64,000 nucleotides of DNA, taken from Bacillus thuringiensis (GTDB lineage: Bacteria; Bacillota; Bacilli; Bacillales; Bacillaceae_G). Location of the stretch: contig NZ_CP012099.1 of NCBI RefSeq assembly GCF_001182785.1, positions 4,400,501-4,464,500 on the forward strand, written 5' to 3'. The translations under genes were made by a program, and so were the position numbers. Numbering within the stretch: the first letter of the stretch is position 1; every line of letters begins with the position of its first letter. This document shows positions 38,644 to 47,286 of the stretch, piece by piece. A model generated the notes under the pieces. It made no database searches. It was not told where the DNA came from and worked only from the letters and a program-made list of their open reading frames with translations.

Positions 38644-38834
38644 TCTATTTCACTAATATTTAATTGAAATTTCACGATCCAAACTGAGAAAAGGTGGACA
38701 AGAAGCGCAAACGCCATACATGCTCCACTTAAAAAAGTTAGTATAGGATGCGAATACACGTGCCCCAACCCATAGGATATCGCCACGAAAAACATTGTTA
38801 TGTAAATATAAATTGCTCCATGTATTTGCCTCAT
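38628..38834 (-). CDS. Small two-helix membrane protein
   Basis: A 68-residue protein with two membrane helices (about residues 8-26 and 31-52). The ATG at 38834 is 5 bases after AAAGGAGG; the longer ORF to 38882 includes that site. It is unrecognised. Confidence 0.6.
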   Translation of the reverse strand: MRQIHGAIYIYITMFFVAISYGLGHVYSHPILTFLSGACMAFALLVHLFSVWIVKFQLNISEIEEGTF

Positions 38835-38897
38835 ATAAACCTCCTTTTCCCATATTATAACATAATTTTTCTGATTATTCACATTAATTACTTGTAA

Positions 38898-39156
38898 TCA
38901 ATATTTCTCAACTGTTACACCTCTTACAGCAGCCTTAATATACGGTGACCCTTGTAAACTTTGTAAATCCTCTGTTTTCCCTGTTACGACTACACCGTAT
39001 ATTGGTAAATCTTTTGGTTTTGTGTTTTTTATTTCTTTATCCCGCATTAACGGGCAGTAAGACCTCACATCAAAATTCAGCGGAAGCAAGAAGTTAGATG
39101 GGGGATGAACCCCACACTGATTAAAGTTTCACTTTATAGTTTATCCTAAAATATTC
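38898..39156 (-). pseudogene. 3' remnant of a sigma-factor regulator-like gene, broken by bcr1
   Basis: The minus strand from 39035 to 38898 encodes KNTKPKDLPIYGVVVTGK, then TEDLQSLQGSPYIKAAVRG and VTVEKY before the stop. This resembles the C-terminus of Sigma_reg_C proteins, the regulators that pair with ECF sigma factors. If the bcr1 copy is removed with one ATAAA repeat, the frame continues as EYFRINYKEIKN and then reaches a TGA at 39157-39159. So the 5' part was already lost or mutated. The intact-looking frame that starts at 39089 is a chimera that begins inside bcr1. Confidence 0.55.
39036..39137 (-). repeat. bcr1 repeat, copy D (internally deleted, inverted)
   Basis: Bounded by TTTAT on both ends (39036-39040 and 39133-39137) and reading in the opposite direction to the other copies. 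It is about 102 bases instead of 155-158. The part between GGGGGATGAA and CCCACACTGATTA is missing, including the ACCAATCGGGCTTTTACGGG block. Confidence 0.85.
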
Positions 39157-39224
39157 TCAGTATCCCTCTTTATTTTCACTTAAAGACATCCAAATGCAGC
39201 TTTTATAAATTGTTTCATAATAAA

Positions 39225-39248
39225 AAGCACATCCATTTTGATGCGCTT
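39225..39248 (-). terminator. Terminator of the DUF6176-like gene
   Basis: A 9-10-bp stem AAGCACATC / GATGCGCTT (wobble pairs) followed by TTTTT on the minus strand. Confidence 0.72.
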
Positions 39249-39266
39249 CTCTGAAATACTATTCTA

Positions 39267-39611
39267 TTATTTCATCGCTTCCTTCACAACATCTTGAATC
39301 ATAACAACTTCTGTTTTCATATCAATAGACGGTGCTTCTTCATCGATACATTCATACCAAAATGCTAAGTGCTTTTTATCAATTTCATGATGCGAATTTT
39401 CGACAAAAATACCACCTTCTCCTTGCACAGAATACCAATATAAGTACTCTTCTCCATCTCTTATTTCCCGGAAAATTGTCTCAACGTACATCTTTTCGTC
39501 GTTTAATGTCAAAAGCACTTCTTTCAAATTGTCATTAAGAAGCTGCATCCATTCATCTACTCGATGACTCTTACCAGGCTTAACTTTAAATCTTGTTAAT
39601 TCTACATTCAT
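39267..39611 (-). CDS. DUF6176-like protein
   Basis: A 114-residue soluble protein of ferredoxin-like composition (MNVELTRFKVKPGKSHRVDE, later YLYWYSVQGEGG) that fits DUF6176 by pattern. Function unknown. It ends 3 bases before the acetyltransferase stop region and probably shares its transcript with the acetyltransferase and cupin genes upstream. Confidence 0.65.
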   Translation of the reverse strand: MNVELTRFKVKPGKSHRVDEWMQLLNDNLKEVLLTLNDEKMYVETIFREIRDGEEYLYWYSVQGEGGIFVENSHHEIDKKHLAFWYECIDEEAPSIDMKTEVVMIQDVVKEAMK

Positions 39612-39613
39612 TT

Positions 39614-40402
39614 TTATTCCCCCATTTTCTTACGTACAAATAAACTATATTCTATTGGATGATAAAAACTTAATTTACTAGCTAATTTTCGCGAAGGAAT
39701 ATTGTCTACATAACAATCCCAGCTCGGTATAATGTCATTTTGCATGCAATGTTCAATGAACCTTGTTGCAACAGCTTGAGCTAATCCTTTCCCTTGATGC
39801 GCTTCATGTGTTGCAATATCTATTTCAGCAAAACCATTCCCGCTAAATATTGAGACGCATTCAGCTACAATTATCCCATCTTGTTCTATACAAAATCCAA
39901 AACCACTGTTCAAAAACGTTTCTTTTGATCCCCAATACTCTTTGTAGTACTCCTCTTTAAATTCACTGCTGCGCTCTATATCTCTTCTATCAATACGCTT
40001 CACTTCATATGTATTTTTGTTAAAATCTCGTTGGCTCTCTTCAAAGGTTACGCTTTGAAATTTCATTCGCGGGATGTTCCGAAGTACATTACTAAAACGC
40101 TCTTCTATCATCATTTCCCACTCTTCACTCGAAGTGAACAGTGTAAATCTCTTCTCTGTTTTTTCAATAGCCGTTTTTAAATATGAAAATAACTCTTCGT
40201 TATAATTTTGATCATCCGTATCACCAAATAAATAATAGATACCATTAGCTGTAATAATTAATCCTGCTGTTAATTGCCCGTTTATAAAAACCTCGCCATC
40301 TATCATTTGATCACATACCGCATAAGCAAACGTCGTCGTTCTTGTATTACCTTCTAAAACCGGAAGAACTTTTCTATAATCGGCTACAGATAATTTTTTC
40401 AT
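39614..40402 (-). CDS. GNAT family acetyltransferase
   Basis: A 262-residue protein whose C-terminal half is a GNAT domain. The acetyl-CoA loop is in AEIDIATHEAHQGKGLAQAVA and the final strand in WDCYVDNIPSRKLASKLSF. The longer N-terminal half and overall layout resemble the group that includes zwittermicin A resistance protein ZmaR, but that substrate is not implied. It overlaps the cupin gene by 4 bases (ATGA). Confidence 0.8.
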   Translation of the reverse strand: MKKLSVADYRKVLPVLEGNTRTTTFAYAVCDQMIDGEVFINGQLTAGLIITANGIYYLFGDTDDQNYNEELFSYLKTAIEKTEKRFTLFTSSEEWEMMIEERFSNVLRNIPRMKFQSVTFEESQRDFNKNTYEVKRIDRRDIERSSEFKEEYYKEYWGSKETFLNSGFGFCIEQDGIIVAECVSIFSGNGFAEIDIATHEAHQGKGLAQAVATRFIEHCMQNDIIPSWDCYVDNIPSRKLASKLSFYHPIEYSLFVRKKMGE

Positions 40403-40731
40403 AATTGCTCCACTTTAATCGTATCAGCCTCTATATGTTCAAAACAAAGATTTACCGTTCTCTTTAATGCTCTCGTTCTATGAATCGTACATGCTGGAAT
40501 TAAAATAGAATCATTTGGCTTTAAAACCGCTGTTTCTCCATCTTCAAAATCAATAAGTAATTCTCCCTCTAGCACAATAAATAATTCATCCGAATTAGAA
40601 TGATAGTGCCAATCATATTCACCAGTAAATACAGCGATTCGTAAACAATGACTGTTTATATTTGAAACGACGAAGTTTTTATGTTGATCTTGAATGTCTT
40701 TTGTTAATTCTATTAAGTTCACAGTTTCCAT
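40399..40731 (-). CDS. Cupin domain protein
   Basis: A 110-residue single-domain cupin. The metal motif appears as YDWHYHSNSDELFIVLEGE, with the second motif in DSILIPACTIHRTRA. It is translated from the ATG at 40731, since the ATG at 40743 is inside the AAAGGATGG ribosome binding region. It is coupled to the acetyltransferase. Substrate unknown; a sugar- or amino-acid-modifying pair is possible but unproven. Confidence 0.78.
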   Translation of the reverse strand: METVNLIELTKDIQDQHKNFVVSNINSHCLRIAVFTGEYDWHYHSNSDELFIVLEGELLIDFEDGETAVLKPNDSILIPACTIHRTRALKRTVNLCFEHIEADTIKVEQL

Positions 40732-40775
40732 ATTTCGTCCCATCCTTTCATTAGTCGTTCTTCTGAAAAATTAAC

Positions 40776-41198
40776 TTAATCTCCACCACCTCCGCAATCT
40801 CCTCCACCATCACTTGAGCTACTACAATCACTGCTACTGTAGTCACCGAATCCACTTGATGAGCTTGAAGCGTATGAAGATTTTTTGCTTCTTTTTCTAT
40901 CTTTTTTACTTTCATGACTAGGCCATACTTTATTAAATAATATAAAGAATAAGACTAATTCTATTGCGAAAAGGATATAGCCTAAAATATTCTCAATAAT
41001 ATTCGGGGTTATATCAAAACTGTAAAACACCCCACCTGAATAAAGACACAAAATGATATACAGAGCCATACAAATATATCGAAATGTTTTTTCTATCATA
41101 AGGACTACTTTATTTGAAATAGGTACGTTCTGTTCCTGTTTTTTCTTTATATATCTTTGTCTCTTTGCCTGCTTTTTCTTCCTCTTTTTACTCCCCAT
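40776..41198 (-). CDS. Membrane protein with basic N-terminus and Ser/Gly/Cys-rich tail
   Basis: A 140-residue protein in three parts: a strongly basic start (MGSKKRKKKQAKRQRYIKKK), two membrane helices (about residues 40-60 and 70-92), and a low-complexity tail of Ser, Gly, Asp and Cys (SSSSSGFGDYSSSDCSSSS, then DGGGDCGGGGD). The tail resembles the Ser/Gly/Cys C-terminal tails of some membrane proteins of unknown role. No family is recognised. A bcr1 copy lies 61 bases upstream of its start. Confidence 0.65.
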   Translation of the reverse strand: MGSKKRKKKQAKRQRYIKKKQEQNVPISNKVVLMIEKTFRYICMALYIILCLYSGGVFYSFDITPNIIENILGYILFAIELVLFFILFNKVWPSHESKKDRKRSKKSSYASSSSSGFGDYSSSDCSSSSDGGGDCGGGGD

Positions 41199-41258
41199 CC
41201 AATCCCCTCTTTTTATTATATAATTCTAAATTATCGCAATAAAAATCGATTTACACCA

Positions 41259-41416
41259 ATAAAGTGAAACTTTGATCAGTGGGGGGGTTATTCATCCCCC
41301 CACTGATTATTAGTTGAACCAATCGGGCTTTTACGGGCAGTTGATCCCCCACCTAACTTCTTTGCTTCCGCTGAATTTTTGGGTGGGGGTCTTACTGCCC
41401 GTTAATGCGGGATAAA
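41259..41416 (+). repeat. bcr1 repeat, copy B (full length)
   Basis: 158 bases bounded by ATAAA (41259-41263 and 41412-41416), with the same start and end as copy A and about the same internal stems. It lies between the tailed membrane protein gene and ald and does not touch a coding region, but separates the former from its upstream region. Confidence 0.92.
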
Positions 41417-41452
41417 TAACAATTATTCACATGTTATTTCCCCATATAAAAA

Positions 41453-41479
41453 AGACCCTCCTTATGAAAAGGAAGGTCT
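41453..41479 (-). terminator. ald terminator
   Basis: The stem AGACCCTCCTT / AAGGAAGGTCT (one mismatch) followed by TTTTTT on the minus strand, near the ald stop codon. Confidence 0.88.
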
Positions 41480-41493
41480 CAAATGTATTTCTA

Positions 41494-42627
41494 TTATGAT
41501 AAAGCAGGAGCTTTTTCAAGTAGCTCTTTCGCATCAGCGTATTGTAAGCCGTGAGCTTCTGCAACTGCTTCGAATGTTACATAACCATCTAATGTGTTAA
41601 TACCTTTTAGTAATGCAGTGTTGCCTAAACAAGCATCTTTATAGCCTTTGTTAGCAATTTGCACTGCATATGGTACTGTTACGTTAGTTAATGCAAGAGT
41701 TGATGTACGTGGAACCGCACCTGGCATATTAGCAACTGCATAATGAACAACGCCATGTTTTTCGTAAGTTGGGTTGTCGTGAGTTGTAATACGGTCAGTT
41801 GTTTCGAAAATACCACCTTGGTCAATCGCGATATCTACAACGACAGAACCTGGTTCCATTGATTGAATCATTTCTTCTGTTACAAGTTTTGGCGCTTTTG
41901 CACCTGGAATTAATACTGCTCCAATAACAAGGTCAGATTCTTTAACAGCTTCTGCAATGTTGTATGGATTAGACATTAATGTTTTTACTTGGTTACCGAA
42001 AATATCATCTAATTGACGAAGACGTTCTGCACTTAAGTCGATGATTGTTACATCTGCACCTAAACCTACTGCAATCTTAGCTGCATTTGTACCAGCTTGA
42101 CCACCGCCGATGATTGTTACTTTGCCGCGTTTTACCCCTGGAACGCCTGCAAGTAAAATACCTTTACCGCCTTTGTTTTTCTCAAGGAATTGTGCACCGA
42201 TTTGTGCAGACATACGACCAGCTACTTCACTCATAGGTGCAAGTAATGGTAAAGAACGATTGTCTAATTGTACTGTTTCGTATGCGATTGATGCAACTTT
42301 GTTATCGATTAATGCTTTCGTTAATTCTGGCTCTGGAGCTAAGTGTAAGTATGTGAATAAAATTAAACCTTCACGGAAATAGCCGTATTCACTTGCTACT
42401 GGCTCTTTTACCTTCATAACCATATCTTGATTCCATGCTTCTTCAGCAGTTTCTACAAGTTTCGCACCAGCTTGTACGTATTCTTCATCCGTAAAGCCAG
42501 ATCCTAAACCTGCTCCTTTTTGAACAAAAACTTCATGACCATTTTGTACTAAATGTACTGCTCCCGCTGGCGTCATTGCCACACGGTTTTCATTGTTTTT
42601 AATTTCTGTTGGAATACCGATACGCAT
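41494..42627 (-). CDS. ald: Alanine dehydrogenase
   Basis: Ald converts alanine and NAD to pyruvate, ammonia and NADH; in bacilli it is needed for alanine use and sporulation. The 377-residue protein has [18 protein letters not shown] at the N-terminus, MKVKEP, the catalytic His in [12 protein letters not shown], and the nucleotide motif [14 protein letters not shown] cre-like AAAGCGCTTT palindrome lies about 45 bases upstream of the start. Confidence 0.95.
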   Translation of the reverse strand: MRIGIPTEIKNNENRVAMTPAGAVHLVQNGHEVFVQKGAGLGSGFTDEEYVQAGAKLVETAEEAWNQDMVMKVKEPVASEYGYFREGLILFTYLHLAPEPELTKALIDNKVASIAYETVQLDNRSLPLLAPMSEVAGRMSAQIGAQFLEKNKGGKGILLAGVPGVKRGKVTIIGGGQAGTNAAKIAVGLGADVTIIDLSAERLRQLDDIFGNQVKTLMSNPYNIAEAVKESDLVIGAVLIPGAKAPKLVTEEMIQSMEPGSVVVDIAIDQGGIFETTDRITTHDNPTYEKHGVVHYAVANMPGAVPRTSTLALTNVTVPYAVQIANKGYKDACLGNTALLKGINTLDGYVTFEAVAEAHGLQYADAKELLEKAPALS

Positions 42628-42841
42628 GATTAGTTCCCCCTTGAGTTATGAAATGACCCCTGAATCATTTTTTAAAGCGCTTTCTACGCTTTTATATTTT
42701 AACATAATATCTCAATATTTGACAAAAAAATAATACAAGTTTTCCGATAGATTTAATTTTATATTAAAGGACAGTATTATCCGCACCTATCAGCACAATG
42801 GATAAACTGTCCAATTATTCGAAACTTCATCATATTTTATT

Positions 42842-43600
42842 CTATCGATGTCTATGAATAACATCCACTGCACCAGTCACTTCGATAATTGTACCGGTAA
42901 TCATATCGGAATCGTCCTCACATAAAAACGAAATGGTTCTTGCAATATCTTCACCTGTTCCAGATCTACCAATCGGTGTGTTATGCTCTTTTAGCTGACG
43001 TGCTTCTTGAATAGTTGCCTCTTTCATATCGCCAATAATATCACCAGGACATACCATGTTCGCAGTAATACCATACTCCGCTTCTTCATAAGCAACTGTT
43101 TTCGTTAATGAAACAAGTCCTACTTTCGCTGCCGCAAAAGCTGAGCGATAAATCCATCCCGGTGCACTATCCGCCCCTTGAAATCCGTAATTAATAATAC
43201 GGCCAAAGTTCTGTTTTCTCATGACCGGAACGACAAGTTTTAATAAATGAAATACCGCTGTTAAATTTCCCTGAATCATTTCATTCCATTCATCTTCTTC
43301 ATAATCAACTAACTTTTTTCGTTCAAATACATATGGACCAGCATTATTAATTAAGAAATCAATTTTGCCAAAACGGCTTATCGCTTCTTCTACTATTTTA
43401 TGTAAATCTTCCTTTTTCGTGACATCCGCTTGCACGAATTGTAGACGCTCTTCCATATTTTTATATGTTTCTTTCAACTTTTCCATAGCCGTGATATCGC
43501 TATGATACGTTACTGTTACTGAATATCCTTTAGCCAATAACTTTTCTGTTACTTGCTTTCCTAAACCTTTCGTACCGGCTGTAATGAGCGCGTGTCTCAC
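42842..43600 (-). CDS. Short-chain dehydrogenase/reductase with altered active site
   Basis: A 252-residue SDR with the cofactor motif TAGTKGLGKQ and the NNAGPYVF segment. It resembles FabG-like 3-oxoacyl reductases in general. At the usual Tyr-x-x-x-Lys site it reads IYRSAFAAAKVGL: Phe replaces Tyr at the standard position and the nearest Tyr is 8 residues before Lys. Activity may be altered. The GTG at 43600 is preceded by AAAAGGAGG at 7 bases and is preferred to the longer ORF. Confidence 0.83.
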   Translation of the reverse strand: MRHALITAGTKGLGKQVTEKLLAKGYSVTVTYHSDITAMEKLKETYKNMEERLQFVQADVTKKEDLHKIVEEAISRFGKIDFLINNAGPYVFERKKLVDYEEDEWNEMIQGNLTAVFHLLKLVVPVMRKQNFGRIINYGFQGADSAPGWIYRSAFAAAKVGLVSLTKTVAYEEAEYGITANMVCPGDIIGDMKEATIQEARQLKEHNTPIGRSGTGEDIARTISFLCEDDSDMITGTIIEVTGAVDVIHRHR

Positions 43601-43780
43601 AAAACTGCCTCCTTTTAAATTGCTATACTTCATATGTAACAAGTTCTCGCTCCAATTACAACTAAAATGAATTGAAACAGAGTTTTCAAAATTCTGTAAC
43701 GTTTCTGGCAAGCACGTTACCAAAATTTGTTTTATAATTAAGTTGTAAACAGTTATAAAACAGATTGGGAGGAATTGACT

Positions 43781-44239
43781 ATGAATAATACATATACAAA
43801 TATTTTAATCGCGGTGGATGGTTCTAAAGAAGCAGAAAAAGCCTTTAAAAAAGCAATTCAAGTCGCAAAGCGCAACAATGCAACATTAACAATCGCTCAT
43901 ATCGTTGATGTAAAAGCGTACTCAGCAGTAGAGGCTTATAGCCGTGCAATTGCTGAACGTGCAAATCTATTTGCAGAAGACTTATTAGAAGACTACAAAA
44001 AAACTGCGCTTGAAGCTGGTCTTGAAAAAATTGAAACTGTATTAGAATTTGGTAATCCTAAATCTAAAATTTCAAAAGAAATCGCTCCAAACCATAAAGT
44101 AGATTTAATTATGTGTGGTGCGACTGGTTTAAATGCGGTTGAACGCTTCCTAATCGGTAGCGTCTCTGAACATATTATTCGCTATGCGAAATGCGATGTC
44201 CTTGTTGTTCGTGGTGATGAGGAGCAAGGTGATCTTTAA
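43781..44239 (+). CDS. Universal stress protein
   Basis: A 152-residue UspA-family protein. The N-terminus ILIAVDGSKEAEKA and the C-terminal ATP motif GATGLNAVERFLIGSVSEHI (G-2x-G-9x-G-S) place it with the ATP-binding type. The ATG at 43781 lies 8 bases after GGGAGG. It probably responds to stress or starvation; the sequence does not show which. Confidence 0.92.
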   Translation: MNNTYTNILIAVDGSKEAEKAFKKAIQVAKRNNATLTIAHIVDVKAYSAVEAYSRAIAERANLFAEDLLEDYKKTALEAGLEKIETVLEFGNPKSKISKEIAPNHKVDLIMCGATGLNAVERFLIGSVSEHIIRYAKCDVLVVRGDEEQGDL

Positions 44240-44248
44240 TTTATAGAT

Positions 44249-44280
44249 AAAACACCAAGTCCACATAGGCTTGGTGTTTT
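44249..44280. terminator. Bidirectional terminator after the universal stress protein gene
   Basis: The stem AAAACACCAAG / CTTGGTGTTTT between convergent genes with T-runs on both sides. Confidence 0.92.
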
Positions 44281-45126
44281 TCATTTTATCAACTTCACTA
44301 TAAACACAAGACATGCTACGACAACAACGGTAATTGCCAATACATAAGGCGGCAGAAACTTCAAAGACCATAATGCCATCATGATTGTCGCAACTGTTAA
44401 ATACGTTTGCTTTGCATCTTCTGTCATTTTTTTACGAAGTAAGAAGACGTACAAATAGCCAATTGGCGGCGTAATGAAGCAAAGAACATATATGATTTTT
44501 GATTTTAAATACCATTTTTGTTCTCCAAGTTTCTTTATATCCCCTTCTATTCTCTTATGCTCTTGTTCTCTCGCTTCTTCTAAAAGTGGATTTTCCTCTT
44601 CTCCTCGCTTTTCTTTCATATAAGGAAGAAAGTGCATAAAAAAATAGTATGCGAATACGAACGCGCCAAATCCAATATTTAATCTTTCTAATGGAATATG
44701 CTCACTAAAAAAAGCAGCAGTAAGCACTAAAGACAAACAGTACGTCATCATCCAAAATGAACGTTTTCTCTTTTTCCGTTCCATTTCTTTTTTACCTTGT
44801 ATATCTTTTCTTTTCGAAAGCCATATAGAAATAAAGCAATCTACTACAAATAGAATAAAGATAAATATCCCAACGTCTACTGTTTCTACATCCTTAAATG
44901 AAAAGACATTCGGGAATGCAGCGTGTAATACGATTAGCGTGTACAAAATTACCCCTATAAAATAAAGTGAAACTTTAATCAGTGGGGTTTTGTTCCTCCC
45001 CCACTGATTATTAGTTGAACCAATCGGGCTTTTACGGGCAGTTGATCCCCACCTAACTTCTTTCCTTTCGCTGAATTTTGAGGTCGGGGTCTTACTGCCC
45101 GTTAATGCGGGATAAATACGTCTCAT
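44281..45126 (-). CDS. Membrane protein interrupted in-frame by a bcr1 element
   Basis: The 281-residue frame starts MRRIY, runs through 50 codons made of bcr1 DNA, and returns to FIGVILYTLIVLHAAF. Removing exactly 150 bases (one ATAAA repeat plus the element) joins MRRIY to FIGVILYTLIV, restoring a first membrane helix of a 231-residue protein with about six helices. The gene's own AAAGGG ribosome binding site is kept, so a product with a 50-residue insertion may be made. The family is not recognised. The inserted residues are basic and polar and unlike a membrane domain. Confidence 0.72.
   Translation of the reverse strand: MRRIYPALTGSKTPTSKFSERKEVRWGSTARKSPIGSTNNQWGRNKTPLIKVSLYFIGVILYTLIVLHAAFPNVFSFKDVETVDVGIFIFILFVVDCFISIWLSKRKDIQGKKEMERKKRKRSFWMMTYCLSLVLTAAFFSEHIPLERLNIGFGAFVFAYYFFMHFLPYMKEKRGEEENPLLEEAREQEHKRIEGDIKKLGEQKWYLKSKIIYVLCFITPPIGYLYVFLLRKKMTEDAKQTYLTVATIMMALWSLKFLPPYVLAITVVVVACLVFIVKLIK
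44962..45116 (+). repeat. bcr1 repeat, copy C (inside a coding region)
   Basis: 155 bases bounded by ATAAA (44962-44966 and 45112-45116), otherwise like copies A and B. With one repeat removed the insertion is 150 bases, a multiple of three, and has no stop in the reading frame of the host gene. Confidence 0.92.
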
Positions 45127-45221
45127 TTTTCATCCCTTTCTTATTTCCTAACATTACGTTAACATACATTTTTTAGAAATAGACGGACAAAATATATATG
45201 TGTAAAAAAGGAGGATGCTAT

Positions 45222-45401
45222 ATGGATGATTCTGAACGCATTATTTTAGACGTGAACGGAAAAGAAATTGAAATGCTAGATACAATCCGCACTCATTTTA
45301 AAGAGAAACATGGCGTTGAACTAAGTAATGGTGCATTGCTTCGTGATTTGATGGATATTGAGTATATTCGAATTACAGAAGATCGACATAAGTATGATTA
45401 A
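45222..45401 (+). CDS. Small conserved-looking protein, 59 residues
   Basis: The ATG at 45222 is 7 bases after AAAGGAGG, preferred over an earlier in-frame start. The soluble product begins MDDSERIILDVNGKEIEM and has the look of a small helical or ribbon-helix-helix-type protein, but I do not recognise it. A terminator follows at once. Confidence 0.62.
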   Translation: MDDSERIILDVNGKEIEMLDTIRTHFKEKHGVELSNGALLRDLMDIEYIRITEDRHKYD

Positions 45402-45405
45402 AAGA

Positions 45406-45439
45406 AAAACGACTGCAGGCGAATGCCATCAGTCGTTTT
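45406..45439. terminator. Bidirectional terminator
   Basis: The stem AAAACGACTG / CAGTCGTTTT with a 14-base loop between convergent genes. Confidence 0.87.
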
Positions 45440-45445
45440 CTTTCT

Positions 45446-45799
45446 TCATTTAAGCTCTTGATGTTTCCCGCCCATACCACCAGGCTCATTGCTATCTTGG
45501 TGTACAGTTAGTTTATTTGTTTTCGTATCTTTTAAAACTCTATATGTATATGATTCATTTGGTTCATCTTTAAACTGTACATTCATACCATATGAATCCA
45601 TTTTGCTATAAAAGGCCGGTTTTATATATAAAATATCACTTTCTTTATATCCTTTATCTTGCAAATGCCACATCGTTGCGATAATCGCTTCCTCTCGCTT
45701 TTCTTTTTCACCAACATACATATATTTGTCCAAAAGAAACACTTTAGCATTTGCAATTAAGCTAATTAACAGTACAATGATAAACACTATTTTTTTCAT
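45446..45799 (-). CDS. DUF3139 family protein
   Basis: A 117-residue protein with an N-terminal membrane helix or signal (KKIVFIIVLLISLIANAKVF) and a small extracytoplasmic domain with EEAIIATMWHLQDKGY, typical of DUF3139. It ends in a Gly/His-rich tail. Function unknown. Confidence 0.75.
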   Translation of the reverse strand: MKKIVFIIVLLISLIANAKVFLLDKYMYVGEKEKREEAIIATMWHLQDKGYKESDILYIKPAFYSKMDSYGMNVQFKDEPNESYTYRVLKDTKTNKLTVHQDSNEPGGMGGKHQELK

Positions 45800-45858
45800 A
45801 GACTTCCCCTAAATTGTTATTTTTTACTACATTGTAACTTAAATGCTAGTAAAAAATA

Positions 45859-45891
45859 AAGTACGCCAGACTTTACTAGACTGGCGTACTT
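45859..45891 (-). terminator. argGH terminator
   Basis: The stem AAGTACGCCAG / CTGGCGTACTT followed by a T-rich run on the minus strand, just after the argH stop. Confidence 0.92.
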
Positions 45892-45897
45892 CCCAAC

Positions 45898-47286
45898 TCA
45901 ATTCTTAATAACTTCTTTCGTTAACCCCTTCGCCTTCTCCAAAGCGTTTTTGATTTGTTCAAATCCTGTCCCACCAGCACTATTACGACGCTTTACAGCC
46001 GCATATGGTGAAAGAACTTCATACAAATCTTCTTCAAATAAAGAGCTCATTTCTTGATATGTTTCAAGCGGGACATCTAATAAATAAATTCCTTTTTGTG
46101 TGCAATGTAGCACTAACTTCCCAACAATTTCATGAGCTTGACGGAATGGTAGTCCTTTGTTTGCTAAGTAGTCGGCAATTTCTGTTGCGTTGGAGAAATC
46201 TTGCGTCACAGCTTGCCCCATTTTTTCTTTGTTTACAGTCATCGTTTCAAGCATGCCCGCCATAATATGAAGGCATCCTTCTACTGTTTTCACTGTATCA
46301 AACATTCCTTCTTTATCTTCTTGTAAGTCTTTATTGTAAGCGAGTGGTAATCCTTTCATTACTGTAAGTAAACTGAATAAATTACCGTATACTCTGCCAG
46401 TTTTCCCACGGATTAGTTCCGCCATATCCGGATTTTTCTTTTGCGGCATAATGCTGCTTCCTGTCGCGTATTGATCGCTCATTTCAATAAATTGAAACTC
46501 TTGGCTACTCCATAAAATAAGTTCTTCACAAAAACGTGATAAGTGCATCATAAGCATAGATGAATTACTTAAAAACTCTAGTATGAAATCACGATCACTT
46601 ACTGCATCTAAACTATTTTCATAAATTCCATTAAATCCAAGAAGTTCCGCACTATATTCTCGGTCGATCGGGAATGTCGTCCCAGCTAGCGCTCCTGCTC
46701 CTAATGGGGAGATATTAATACGCTTTAATGAATCTTCATAACGATTCACATCACGCTCTAACATCCAAAAGTAAGCAAGAATATGATGAGCAAATGAAAT
46801 CGGCTGAGCACGTTGCAAATGCGTATAGCCAGGCATAATGGTTTCAATATTATTTTCTGCTTGATGAACAAGAACAGTTTGCAATTGTTTTGTAGCTTTT
46901 ATAATATGTTCTACCTTTTCTTTTAAATACAAATGCATATCTGTCGCCACTTGATCGTTACGACTTCGGCCTGTATGAAGTTTCCCTCCTACTTCACCGA
47001 TTTTTTCAATTAACATCTTTTCAATATTTAAATGAATATCTTCAGCTTCAACCGAAAAATGCAATTTATTTTGTTTCGCTTCTTCTAATAAATATTGAAG
47101 ACCTATCTTTATTTTCTCCGCCTCTTCTTTCGTAACGATGCCTTGCTTTGCTAGCATCGTTACGTGTGCAATACTCCCGTTTATATCTTGATTTACTAAT
47201 TGTTGATCGAAGGAGATGGATGCTCCGAACTCTTCAACCCATGCTTCCGCTTCTTCTGTAAAACGTCCGCCCCAAAGTTTGCTCAC
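45898..47286 (-). CDS. argH: Argininosuccinate lyase
   Basis: ArgH splits argininosuccinate into arginine and fumarate, the last step of arginine synthesis. The 462-residue protein has the superfamily signature [12 protein letters not shown] and the segments [12 protein letters not shown] and [16 protein letters not shown]. The start is GTG at 47286, overlapping the argG stop codon by 4 bases (GTGA), so translation is coupled. Confidence 0.97.
   Translation of the reverse strand: MSKLWGGRFTEEAEAWVEEFGASISFDQQLVNQDINGSIAHVTMLAKQGIVTKEEAEKIKIGLQYLLEEAKQNKLHFSVEAEDIHLNIEKMLIEKIGEVGGKLHTGRSRNDQVATDMHLYLKEKVEHIIKATKQLQTVLVHQAENNIETIMPGYTHLQRAQPISFAHHILAYFWMLERDVNRYEDSLKRINISPLGAGALAGTTFPIDREYSAELLGFNGIYENSLDAVSDRDFILEFLSNSSMLMMHLSRFCEELILWSSQEFQFIEMSDQYATGSSIMPQKKNPDMAELIRGKTGRVYGNLFSLLTVMKGLPLAYNKDLQEDKEGMFDTVKTVEGCLHIMAGMLETMTVNKEKMGQAVTQDFSNATEIADYLANKGLPFRQAHEIVGKLVLHCTQKGIYLLDVPLETYQEMSSLFEEDLYEVLSPYAAVKRRNSAGGTGFEQIKNALEKAKGLTKEVIKN

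Noticed and set aside
38898..39089. 63-residue frame starting MLPLNFDVRS
   Set aside because: Its first part is bcr1 sequence and it has no ribosome binding site; only the C-terminal part is derived from a gene, recorded as a pseudogene.
39138..39216. Short minus-strand frame MKQFIKAAFGCL upstream of bcr1 copy D
   Set aside because: Only 12 codons with no clear ribosome binding site; could be part of the broken gene but cannot be supported.
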